A stretch of DNA of 64,000 nt from Cryptomeria japonica (lineage: Eukaryota > Streptophyta > Pinopsida > Cupressales > Cupressaceae), in NCBI RefSeq assembly GCF_030272615.1, contig NC_081414.1:816082396-816146395 (forward strand), given 5' to 3'. The notes under the pieces were generated by a model. It ran no database searches, was not told the origin of the DNA, and saw only the letters and a program-made list of their open reading frames with translations. Positions 36,068 to 46,089 of the stretch are shown here, piece after piece. How positions within the stretch are numbered: position 1 is the first letter of the stretch; each line of letters starts with the position of its first letter. The translations under genes were made by a program, and so were the position numbers.

Positions 36068-36658
36068 TGGAGCTGCCTTTATGGTAACTTTGTCGCGACG
36101 CGTAACAACATTGCAATTTGAGTTGGGATTTTTGAAGGTTATAGTTGCAATTTGTTCACTAGCATCATACAGATGATTTACAATGTAGTTATACGCAGCC
36201 TGCGTATAATCAGTGGTATCAGTGCCTCGCTTGGAAGTGGAAGGACCCCTTTGATCTTGTGATGGAAGTGAATTCTTGAACATCTGATGATCATTATTTG
36301 TTGTTTTTGGGTCATGTCCTTCAATCTCAATTTCTCCTCGATCAATAAGATCTTGAATGAGATCTTTCAATCGGTGACAATTACTTGTCTTGTGTCCTCT
36401 TCCTTGATGGAACTCACAGTGTTCAGTATCTCTCCACCATGCTGGTTTGACTTGAGGCTCATAGTTCGATAGCTTAGGTAGAGTGATCAAATTCTGAGAA
36501 ATGAGTTGTCGCATCACTGTTTCAATGGGTTCCCCTAAGGGAGTGTATGTTCATTTTTGTTTTTGCTGACGAGGTCTTGGTTCATCATGAGATGTGATGC
36601 GACCTTGATTAGGAGGAACATTTGTGTTATTTTGAGGTGGAGGATTTTGTCCTACAAA
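36068..36658 (-). pseudogene. Nucleocapsid-like zinc knuckle region of gag
   Basis: Contains CEFHQGRGHKTSNC, a C-x2-H-x4-H-x4-C knuckle as in Tat-group gags, followed by LKDLIQDLIDRGEIEI. It is in the same frame as gag upstream and protease downstream. A TGA at 36551-36553 interrupts it. Its position after the capsid part fits RNA binding during packaging. Confidence 0.82.
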
Positions 36659-37804
36659 TCAAACCACAGGTTGTGCATTTTGGATTGTTCGAGCATCCAC
36701 AACCCCATCGTTGACGATATTCTTATTCTTGTTCCAGAAGTTTGGTTTATCACTATTGAAGCGCGGGCGAGGACCATCTTTTGGTTCATTAAAGATTTTG
36801 ATGAGTCCTTTCTTGATGAGTGCCCGTTCACATTTTATACCTTTTGTGATCATATCGTTAAAGGAGTCTGTGTCTTTGACATCCAGGTGAAATTCCATTT
36901 CTTCGTTTAAGTTGGAAATGAAAATTTCCACTAGTTCTCGTTCAGGTAACTGAAGAGAACATCTGCTAGACATTTGGCGCCATCGTTGCAAGAATACTGA
37001 GAATAGTTCACCTAGTTTTTGTTTGGTGTTGCATAGATCAGCCATGGTGATGTCGCATTCAATATTATAAGAGTAATGAGATAGGAACTTCTGGATGAGT
37101 TCCTCAAATGTTCTAATGCCACCTGGTAGTCGGGAAAACCATGATGTGGTTGTTCCTCCCAAGCTTTGGGGAAAAAGGCGCATTAGGTATGTGTCCTCAT
37201 ATGCCACTTCAAGACAAGCGGAATGAATTTCTCTGACATGATCACGAGGATCTCCCTTTCCTCTATATTTTTCAAATTTTGGTGTTTCGAACCCGCGTGG
37301 AAAGGGTGGCATATAAAGATTCCTATCAAAAGGATAGGGACAGATGTCGTTAAGTGAGAATTGATTGGTCTTAACACCACTATGAAGTTGTTGGGCGAGA
37401 TTCTCGACTTGTTGCCGCAACATCTCCATTTCATTTGGAGGAGGAGGTGGTGGATTACCTCGAGGAATGTTATATCGGATGTGATTTCTACCTCTTTCCT
37501 CCTCATGGCGACTTTGTCTTTCTGATGCTTGTCTTAATTGGGCAAGATCAAAGTCAGAGGGGAGTTTGGCTCCTTCTTGAGCGAGTTTTAAGAAGTGAGC
37601 ATCTGCATTGCTCCTTAGTATTTCATCAAATAATCTGTTAAAATGAGGGTTATGTTGAACCCTTTCGATTGTTGAAGGAGTGGGAGTACTTGGGTTTTCG
37701 TCATTCACATTTCCTCCAAGTGCTTCTTGAAATTCATTGAGGTTGTCCTCTTCTTCCTCAATTTCTATTTCTCGTTGCCTTGATCGCGATCGGGTTTGAG
37801 CCAT
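36659..37804 (-). CDS. Gag capsid region
   Basis: An open 381-codon frame from the ATG at 37804, beginning MAQTRSRSRQREIEIEEEED. The retrotransposon gag domain is seen in YRGKGDPRDHVREIHS, TTTSWFSRLPGGIRTFEEL and QKFLSHYSYNI, then LCNTKQKLGELFSVFLQRWR. A Gln/Pro-rich stretch precedes it. It forms the particle that packages element RNA. The frame ends at TGA 36659-36661 and continues in phase into the zinc-knuckle region, so the stop probably truncates a longer polyprotein. The start is supported by the gag-like N-terminus and the stop-rich leader upstream. Confidence 0.88.
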   Translation of the reverse strand: MAQTRSRSRQREIEIEEEEDNLNEFQEALGGNVNDENPSTPTPSTIERVQHNPHFNRLFDEILRSNADAHFLKLAQEGAKLPSDFDLAQLRQASERQSRHEEERGRNHIRYNIPRGNPPPPPPNEMEMLRQQVENLAQQLHSGVKTNQFSLNDICPYPFDRNLYMPPFPRGFETPKFEKYRGKGDPRDHVREIHSACLEVAYEDTYLMRLFPQSLGGTTTSWFSRLPGGIRTFEELIQKFLSHYSYNIECDITMADLCNTKQKLGELFSVFLQRWRQMSSRCSLQLPERELVEIFISNLNEEMEFHLDVKDTDSFNDMITKGIKCERALIKKGLIKIFNEPKDGPRPRFNSDKPNFWNKNKNIVNDGVVDARTIQNAQPVV

Positions 37805-40140
37805 TTTGTTTACAAGTTTGTTTTGAAGTTGATTGAAGATGATGATGAGTTGTTGATGAGAGATTGATGATTAGTGGATTGTGTGATATGTAGATCTCTA
37901 GCACTCTAAAGTAGATGTAGCCGAAATTCCTTCTTTGAATTGCTTGTTTGTTTGATAAGTTTGGATGTGATAAGGTGTAGAGAAATCTGAGATGTGTTAC
38001 AGATTTTGACTACCTAGCAATGAGAGGATTCACTCATGAACTAGTTTTAACCTGCGTAGATGTGTCTCTTAGGATGAGCTTATCCTAGATGTAGAAACAA
38101 TCTAAAAAGTGATGTGTTGTATTTGATTTCAAGCAATATCTAAAAGAGAACTTGGGACAAGAACCTCTTAATGTTTTGAGAGTTGGGACAGATTGATGAT
38201 GAAGTGATGATGAATGAGTAAGATGATGGATGTTTTGTTTTCAACTTTCAATAAAAACTTTGTGTTACAAATGGAACAAACTCTACCTCTTCTCTTTCAG
38301 GTGTTGGTGGCACTTCTCGAGCTATGTTGTAGGTGATACAGACGTTTGGGAAGAAGTTGGGATTAATCTTTCCTCCTTGAATTTTGTGATAACTCAGAGC
38401 CCTATATTGCATAAAAGCTCTGGGGTTCAATGATTCTAAATCAAACTCGTTTGTTTTTCCTTGAAGGTATAGACGCATGCGATGTAGAAAGACTCTATGT
38501 GAGACAAAAATTTGTTTATTGAGATAGAAGAATTTCCTCCTTTTGATTAAAGCCTTTGAGCTTAGTGGTCTTCTTTTCAAGGTGATATTCTGATGACGCT
38601 TCTTCTTTCGCAAGATGTGAAGAATGGTCATAAATTTTAACTCTTTGTTTGTTTGCACTTTGTTTTTGATATTTTTGTTTGTTTTTGAGAAATGTTGGAT
38701 GAATACTTTGTTTTTGGGATTGATTTTCTGATTTTTCTTTGACAAGAAAACAAAGCAAGCACACAAACACAAGAATGTTGCCTCAAAGGCACAAATGAGT
38801 ATGGGTCTAGATCAACCCAATTCTTGGACTTGTTTTTGACCCTTCCTTTAGATTTATTTTAAGGTGTATTTCCAAAGCCTGAAGTCGGCTCAATTTGCAC
38901 TAGGTCTGTAAAACGAACACACTTCAAACACTTTTTATCCCTAAGGTCAAATGGCCAGTTGTGATAAATTTAGCCCACATCTTGATATTTCTTCGACTTT
39001 GGTACTACATACCTTATGAATCCCGTCGTGGCAGGTAAGGATGTGATATACTAAGTCTTGCACAAGCATAACAAATAGATGATCCCTATGATGGGGGAGT
39101 CACCACTTTTATCAAGCCACAAGTGACTTTTCAAAAAGCTATGTTTCTACTCAAGGAAATATGTATGGTGAGTATCTTGGGAGCAAAACCTTCTATGCTC
39201 TTGCACTAAATTATACCTCAAATATCCTCAATCAATAGAACAGGTGGGCTACTACTTAAAGGTGTTTAGTCATGTTCGATGGCTTTGGACATAAGTTCAT
39301 TCTGCAGTGACTCACTTAAGAGCCTTGTAACTGGTGGTGGGGCCCATTTGTCCTTTCAACCAGTTACACTGTAGGAACAGCTATACCCAAGGCTACAGCT
39401 TTCGCTCTCACCTGATTTCTATAGCGGCTCGAAGGATTTATCGCTCGAGGTCGTTCCCAAGAGTATCGATCCCTTGGCAGGCCTCTCTTAAAAAGATAAA
39501 ATTTGAGTGTTACTAACACTTTTCTCTTGCACTTAGGACCACAAGAGCCAAGGGAGAGGATAGTGTGTGTTAGAAGTAGGACCACTCGACTGACTTTTTG
39601 CACAAGCGTGCCAAATATGTAAAACACTTGTTCTTTTTAATCCAGCATTTGCAAAGATGATTTAACTATTTGGAGATGTTGCTCAAACAGTCATGGTGTT
39701 TGTTTTAACTTCAATGGCAAAATGTGTTGTAATCTAAAAATTTGGAAATCCTGGTCAACTTAATGAAAAACACGTTTTGCTTGAAGTAAAATTTGTTTGC
39801 AAAAAGATCAAAACAAGTGGATTGTGTATTTTATTTGCACCAAATTTTTGAAGTGTGGATTGTAAATTTTAGGTCCCAATTGATGCAAATGAAATCAAAT
39901 TTGTGTTGTTAATTTTAAGCACCAAAAGAAAATGAGGCCTAACTAGAAAACAATAAAAAAAAAAAAAAAATTTTGTTGTGTTTTTAAGTTCTTTTTAAGC
40001 ACTAAATGAAAATTTTGTGATTTTTATGTTGGGTTGTTAACCTGCACGAACAAGTTAGTAAAAACCAATGTTCAAGGGGGGCTTCCACAAGCCTAAGATA
40101 CTCGATTTTTTTGGTTACAAAGCGACTTGGACAACACTCT
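37805..40140 (-). other. Long 5' leader of the gag-pol RNA
   Basis: About 2.3 kb between the AGCGCT array and gag, AT-rich with a 17-A run near 39960. Apart from one weak upstream ORF (38248-38772) no coding motif is visible. Long leaders are usual in large Tat/Ogre elements. Confidence 0.6.
38248..38772 (-). CDS. Possible short ORF upstream of gag
   Basis: A 174-codon frame. Its first half is Lys-rich and low in complexity. The second half (LNPRAFMQYRALSYHKIQGG and REVPPTPEREEVEFVPF) looks more like protein. Large elements of the Ogre group often have an extra ORF before gag. I see no known domain and rate the call low; it may be chance. Confidence 0.25.
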   Translation of the reverse strand: MCLCACFVFLSKKNQKINPKNKVFIQHFSKTNKNIKNKVQTNKELKFMTILHILRKKKRHQNITLKRRPLSSKALIKRRKFFYLNKQIFVSHRVFLHRMRLYLQGKTNEFDLESLNPRAFMQYRALSYHKIQGGKINPNFFPNVCITYNIAREVPPTPEREEVEFVPFVTQSFY

Positions 40141-40148
40141 GTCGCAAT

Positions 40149-40424
40149 AGCGCTATTCTACTTTTTAGACAGAAGCACTAATTTATACAATAGCGCTAGT
40201 CTGCACTCGCAGAAGCGCTAATTTGCATCGTAGCGCTGAAAGAACAGAAAAATCCGAAAGGTCAAAAGCGCCAAAAGAGTTTTAATAGCGCCAGAAAGAT
40301 GACAGAAGCGCCAGAATAGAATCAGTAGCGTTAAAACATTTTCAATAGCGCTATTTTAGGGACAATAGCGCTAAAAGAAATTGTTTCGATAGCGCTAAAA
40401 TGTGTTCATTAGCGCCGAAGCGCG
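40149..40424 (-). repeat. AGCGCT array in the gag-pol leader
   Basis: Exact AGCGCT is at 40149, 40192, 40214, 40232, 40347, 40367 and 40391. AGCGCC is at 40267, 40287, 40307 and 40411, AGCGTT at 40327 and AGCACT at 40174. From 40267 to 40367 the units are exactly 20 bp apart. In gag-pol sense the unit reads TAGCGCTATTG, the same as the array at 25795-26089 in PMD sense. It lies about 50 bp inside the primer site. Confidence 0.9.
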
Positions 40425-40474
40425 ACCTGTGTGGCAGTTTCAACAAGCAAAAATGTTAGTTATCAAAAAAAAAT

Positions 40475-40513
40475 ATCAGAAGGTTGCATGTTCGATTCAC
40501 GTTGGGTTCACCA
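40475..40513 (-). promoter_or_regulatory. Primer binding site complementary to the 3' half of tRNA-Trp
   Basis: The plus strand reads as positions 38-76 of plant tRNA-Trp(CCA) as I recall it, ending GGGTTCACCA two bases before the LTR. Only two positions differ, both explicable as CpG decay: GCATG for GCGTG and CGTTGG for CGTCGG. Element primer sites usually match 18 nt (positions 59-76); here the match runs 39 nt to the anticodon loop and stops there. It is not a tRNA gene, because the 5' half is missing. Confidence 0.85.
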
Positions 40514-40515
40514 AA

Positions 40516-41945
40516 TGATGCCCTCCTAAATGGCACAAGGTTAGTTTAAGATCAAAGAACACAAAAACATACAAAATGTTAGTGTTAATTAATCGAAAAC
40601 TAATCTAAAAAGGCATACCAAAAGAGAGACTACAAGCATATTTAACTATCAAAGTAAACATGATGAGGCATCTCCAAATACCTCCTAACATACTCCTAGT
40701 TCCTTCTCCCTTGTTCCTCTCCTCTCCAAGTTCCAAAATAGTGTAGCTCTCAGCAGCTTTTTGCACTATGGATGCTTATGGAGGATTGAGATTTGTAGTA
40801 TAGCTCCAAATATGAAATGAAAAGCTAATTTTATGCTAAAATGATGTATTTTAACCAAAAAGACAAGATTTAGTTATGCTATGCTAAATGCTCTCTAAAA
40901 TGTCTATAGTCTAAATGCTTACAAGTTTTCAGGATCTGGATTATGAAGGAATGGGCTCTATTTATAGGAAAAATGGAGCAATGGATGGCCAGGATTAAAT
41001 GGTTTAATCAAGGGTCAAGCTTGAAAGTTGGGAATCCATGTGCACAATTGGCACCAATGAAATGGTGACAAATGTCAACATAGGGTTGGGTTGAAAGAAG
41101 AGGTTGGAGGCATTAAAGGCCTGAGAAGACCTCATGGTTATCTAAAGGCTAAGAGTCAAGTCTATATTAGGATTACCCACTGGATTAGGAGTTAATCCAA
41201 GGATAAACCTTTGTGCAAATGATTAAGAGATAATCATGGTCAAAGCATTAAAGGCTTGATGAGACCCTTGGGTTGGGTAGAGGTTGAGTCAAAACAAATG
41301 TTTTAACCATGTGGGAGGGTTGAATTAACCATTAATGGTTATTGGAGACTTTGGGGGATTAAGTGGTTGAAAGTTGGAAGCCTTTAATGGCTATCAAAGA
41401 CTTTGAGGAATTAAGTGGTTGAAGGTTGAAAGCCTTTAATGGTTATCAAAGACTTTTAGGCTTTGAGAAGTGACTCCATTTTGCTTAGGAATGTGACAAT
41501 ATTTAGGGGATGGATTAGGCTAATTAGGAAGGGGTTAGAAGAATCTAGAAGGGGATTAGATTTTTGCAAGTGGATTTGGTGGGTGAGGGAAAATAGGATT
41601 TTATTTAAAATAAAAATTCATTTATTTCAATAAATATGTGCAAGTTGCATTTGTAGGAAAATGCAAGTGGGGTGGGGATAATGATTTAAATAAATGTTTT
41701 ATTTAATTTATTTAAAAGAGGAAAAGAGGATTTTATTAAATAAATTGATTTTATTTATTTAATTGATTGGAATTTGATTTTAACGAATTAATTAAAATAA
41801 ATTGAATAATTTATTTAATTAATAGAAAAATGTTTGGAGACGAATTAATTAAATCTTAATTTAATTAATTGATGGCTAGTGGATTTTTAATCAAATAAAT
41901 ACGAAATATTCATTTTATTAAAATGGACATATTTGTGTGACTACA
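40516..41945 (-). repeat. 5' LTR (1,430 bp)
   Basis: Partner of 23795-25232, with about 11 substitutions, mostly transitions, and one 8-bp indel by hand comparison. In element sense U3 occupies roughly 41945 to 40930, by the TATA position, leaving about 415 bp of R-U5. Confidence 0.93.
40958..40967 (-). promoter_or_regulatory. LTR TATA box
   Basis: CTATAAATAG on the minus strand, a near-ideal plant TATA box. Transcription of gag-pol would start near 40930. Confidence 0.75.
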
Positions 41946-42189
41946 GATGTTATCATAAATACCATTGTTCCTCCTATTGTTTAGCATGAAAGTAAAGATT
42001 ATGATCAAGAGGGACATTTGGCTCAATAATAGTTTGCACACAAACTTGGTAGTTTAGGTTATATTGAGAATCATGCACAACTTCTTAAGGGAGTATATAA
42101 ATTATTTATCAACAATTCATTTGGATTGGAAGTAAGTACTTCAAAGTATTGGTATCAAGATTGGCAGCCTTAGTTCTTTGATTAGTGAA

Positions 42190-42660
42190 TCTATCATCCC
42201 CCTTCATCCACAACTATGCCTTCTTCCACTATGGTCACATCTTATAGTGTATCTCCCACCCATTTTCCCCTAAATATGTTTCTCACCATACTGCCTAATT
42301 TTATTTCCTGCACCATTCTTGCATCTCATGTGTAGTTGTTTTCCTATCATTCATTCTTATTTGTCCAATACCACTCCATTCAATTCACTTCCATGACTCC
42401 TACCACATTCATTGTTATCGCCACTCTTTTCACTCATATTATTCCTACTTCTACCATTGCTTCTTCCACCATGGTTGCTTCCCATTCCATTCCTCATTAT
42501 ATTACTCATTTTGTTCATATGTACAGACCTCACCAATTATCTTTCTTCTATGTCCATATCTCATTATATTCCTCATTCCACCCTCCTTACATCCCTCGTA
42601 CTAATTCTCATTCCATGGCTTCTACGCACACCCTCATATTTCCAAAATAAAACACTTTGC
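42190..42660 (+). pseudogene. Eroded gypsy gag N-terminal region, relic 1
   Basis: A Ser/Thr/Pro/Ile-rich frame with PTTFIVIATLF and SSTMVASHSIPHYITHFV. It aligns in DNA and protein with 47040-47270 (relic 2) and resembles in style the low-complexity gag N-terminus at 61511. No capsid domain is recognisable. It probably belongs to an older element into which the 18-kb element inserted. Confidence 0.55.
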
Positions 42661-45237
42661 TAATTTATTTTAAGTACAACATAGTAAATCTAAGTCAGAA
42701 TATTAAACTGCAAACCTTCTTCAAATAAATATTGAAAATATAATGAAAACCCACAAAGGTTTAGCAATTCCTTCAAAAATCTATGCACTTAAATTTGTCA
42801 TTTTTTCCATAGACACTCGGAATTTATTGTATTGATGAAATCTATTTTTTGCACATGAAATATGTTGTTACAATGGCAAAGTTGTCAATAAAAACAAAAA
42901 TTTAGATATTATCAAATCAAACAACCCTCATAAAACTATAAATCACAACACTATCAACATTGTATTGCTTCAATCTAAAAATGAAACCTAAAACTCCTCA
43001 AGCTAATCTATATGAATAGAAGTGTATTAAGAAATTGATCTATAGTAGTTGAATTCACTTTTAATAGTTGAATTGACTTAAACCACACTAAGCTTATGAG
43101 AAAATCAAAATGATAATGTAATAATAATAGCAATCGTCAACTTCTATTTATATTAAATTGAATAATATAATAAATTATTGTAGCTATATAATGATTTACA
43201 TACCTTGTTCACATGATTAAGCAAATGAAATATTGTATATCTTCCTCAAGCTCCTCCAAATATGAAAGAATGTTTTCTAATTTAAATCAATTAATTAGCT
43301 TAAATGTTTTTTTAAGGAAAAAAGGGTTGTGACAATAAATATGGAAATAAATGTTAAAATTGACAAAGATGGATAGATGTTCTTAGCTTTGTGTGCGAGG
43401 AGGAATATTCTATTTCAATATTGTGTATCATTATGGCTCCAACAAGATGGAAAATAAATGGTACTTTGTTTGAGGTTAAAATCACATAGGTAGCCCTAAT
43501 ATTACAAATGTGAGTCTAAACTCTATGTCTATGTTCTTTAGAAATGTATTTGTTTTTACGTACCAAGACTCGATGATACTTAAAAGCAATGGTAGAACCT
43601 ACTATCTAGCAAGGGAATTCATGATCAAGGGAATTCATGATTTGTCTTTATCATAGTCAAATCATGTTTATTGATTCAATAGTGCTTGAATAAGAGTGAA
43701 GACATGCCACACAAAATGCAAATGCATGTGTGTTTATCCTTATGTATGGCAATATTGGTATAATGATTGCTCTATGTGAATGCATTCAATGATCATAGAT
43801 TGGTAAATGGTGGAAATGAGAAAAGAAATTTTTGGCATGCCTTGAGTGGGTGAAGGAATGTTAGGAGGGACAATAAAAGAAAAAACTTGTGAATTAGGGG
43901 ACTAAAACACACTATGAACATTGTGGAGGAGAGTGAGGCATGTCATTCAAATAAATTGATGACTTTATTCTTTGGCCTATACCCATTTAGTACTTCCATT
44001 TCATAAAGCTTGGTCATTAATAAGGTATGGAAATTGATCAAATCCAAGGGATTAGCATGAAAACCCTAATTAAGAAGATCTAGTGTAAACATTCATGTAG
44101 AAAGAGCCATGTCTTGCTTATCCATATATTTAACATCATTACGATACATAATAGTATTCAAATCCTCAAAACTTACTTCCTCGGCTTGATTCAAAATTGA
44201 TGTAAAGTTTAATCTAGAACTTCTCCCTGATGGAAAGTGGATGAGAAGATAAGACCTTGGTATACAAGAAAAATATAGGCAATTAAAAGGTGGTGCAAAC
44301 CAAGAGAAGTTTTGGATCTAATTTAGGGATTAAAATATTTTTAAAAATCATATCTAAAACAAAATTAAAAAAATTCAAACCTTAAGTGAAATAGAGTGGT
44401 CCAAGACATCCAATTATGTAATTTATGTAGAGGAATAAAAAACCCTACATTGAATATATAAGCTACTTAAATGCAATATGAAAGCAATAATGACATTAGC
44501 CTTGATATAGAGTTGAGTCTAACAAGTAGCAAAATAAATATTAAAATTGACTAAGAGGGATACATTTTCTTACCTATATGCATGTAAAGAGGAATATTTT
44601 ATTGTAATGCATAATTTTCATCAAGATGGCTCCAACACGCTAAAATGATTATGTTTTATTTGGGGTTCGAACCACATGAGTGGCCTTAATACGATAGTTG
44701 TGACCTTGAACTTTGTATCTATGTTCTTCATAAATGTATTTGCTTGTGTATTTAGATAGGGTAATGCCTAAAAGCATTGGTAGGACTTGCTATCTAATAG
44801 GAGAATCTATGACTTATCTTTGGTGCTAGTCAAACCTTGTTTAGTGATTTAATTTTACTTAAATAAGACTCAAGATAAAATTTTAGATGTCACATAATGA
44901 TTGCTCTAGATGTCAATGCACTCTATGATAAAATAATATACTACCTTTTTATGATTTCTTATTAGTCTAGACCTTTGTCTTTTCCATATAAAATTGTAGC
45001 ATTCAAATTTAAACATTTCTTAGATAAGTTAAGAAGCAATGGCTAATTAGGATTAACTCAAGTTAAATCTATGATAAAAGTTGAATTTTGAAAATAAAAA
45101 TCAAGGCTACCTTAGTCACATTAATTTAAGATTGAAGTCACACAAATTTGTCAAATTGTCTTTTGAATCAGCCTAGCAATTTAGAGCTTAGCTCTTTGAC
45201 AAGGTGAGTCTCCCCTATAACCTCTTGAGGTGACCAA
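42661..45237. other. Spacer containing an old duplication
   Basis: No gene is supported. Segments near 43330-43690 and 44520-44880 share AAAATTGAC, GAGGAATATT, AAGATG(G), TCTATGTTCTT and AATGTATTTG in the same order about 1.19 kb apart. They are strongly diverged. Confidence 0.5.
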
Positions 45238-45366
45238 CCAAATAATTCAAGGTGGAGAGAATTGATGAAGAGGCTACCCACCAAATAATTCAAGGTGGAA
45301 GGAATTGATGAAGAGGCTACCCACCAAATAATTCAAGGTGGAGAAAATTGATCAAGAGGCCTAAAT
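45238..45366 (+). repeat. 43-bp tandem repeat x3
   Basis: CCAAATAATTCAAGGTGGA begins at 45238, 45281 and 45324, each followed by AATTGATNAAGAGGC. Confidence 0.9.
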
Positions 45367-45858
45367 GGGATGGACTCAAGACCTTAACCAACTGCACCAC
45401 CCTTTCAAACTTCGCTCAACTTATTTTCACTTAATATTTAAAATCTGAAAATTTTAAAAATATTATTAAATAAAAAATCAAATTAATTGAATTAAATTTT
45501 AAGAATAAAAAATAAAGCTAAATCCAAATCTCAAAACAGGTAAGAGTGGTTTTCTCAACTCCAAAAAAAATCGAAAGTAGATCTACAGCTTGAATAAAAA
45601 TAGAAATACTGGAAAAACCATGGTTTGAAATGGATAAGCACATAAATGTAGCATTTGGGCCAAACCTCCAATTCAATATTATGAACTTCTCTGTAGGTAA
45701 CTTCCCTATGCTTCGAGTCCCAACAAATTTTTTTTATTCATAAGACCCTGCCTAATTAACAAATACAGACATTTATCACAAGATTGAAATTTATATTCTT
45801 AAAAAATCAGTATACAAAATCACCATGAGAGCTTTTCCTCTACCATTAAAATCAGAGT

Positions 45859-46089
45859 CTAGGAAGAGAAAAATCCCTCCACAATGGCGGTAAGTAAGAA
45901 GTTCTTCGGCTCTGTTATCTTCTCGCCAAACTTCCCTAGAAACTTCTCAGAGAGTTCAGAGCCCTGCAAGATAAAATCATGCCAGAAACCCCTTTTATAT
46001 GAAGACGGTTTCTGTACATCAATTGTAGTCAGAAAGGGCTTGCGATTCCTGTGGAAGTCATCACTCAGAATGAGCGCAATGTCTGTCAT
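45859..46089 (-). CDS. Short conserved protein of unknown function (76 aa), family copy 4
   Basis: A complete 76-aa ORF from the ATG at 46089. It begins MTDIALILSDDFHRNR, contains VQKPSSYKRGFWHDFILQGS and ends AIVEGFFSS, the same length and layout as copy 3. The same frame is open upstream to 46410, adding about 107 residues (ILERKFHSIPGNFKPWFWP and others). In copies 2 and 3 that part is out of frame, so I prefer the shared start. A CCAATAAAACCCTCATTC promoter-like word precedes it. It is separated from copies 1-3 by the 18-kb retrotransposon insertion. Function unknown. Confidence 0.55.
   Translation of the reverse strand: MTDIALILSDDFHRNRKPFLTTIDVQKPSSYKRGFWHDFILQGSELSEKFLGKFGEKITEPKNFLLTAIVEGFFSS

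Larger units (their letters stand above)
23790..41950 (-). mobile_element. Complete Tat-like Ty3/gypsy LTR retrotransposon with antisense PMD gene
   Basis: The 18,151-bp element (23795-41945) is flanked by GATGT at 23790-23794 and 41946-41950. Its LTRs begin and end TG...CA in element sense. The order, read on the minus strand, is 5' LTR, tRNA-Trp-type PBS, AGCGCT array, leader, gag, protease, RT, RNase H, second RNase H, integrase, spacer, the antisense PMD gene, a second AGCGCT array, PPT and 3' LTR. Two RNase H domains and a protease with IDNG place it in the Tat/Ogre group as I know it. Hand comparison of the LTRs finds about 11 substitutions and one 8-bp indel, so the insertion is fairly young. 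Gag-pol has six stops in frame. Confidence 0.93.

Noticed and set aside
40149-40424. Regularly spaced repeats resembling a CRISPR array
   Set aside because: Units are about 20 bp and degenerate with a 6-bp core, in a plant retrotransposon leader; no bacterial context.
40475-40513. Possible tRNA-Trp gene or pseudogene
   Set aside because: Only the 3' half is present, and it includes the non-genomic CCA end, two bases from an LTR. That is a primer binding site, not a gene.
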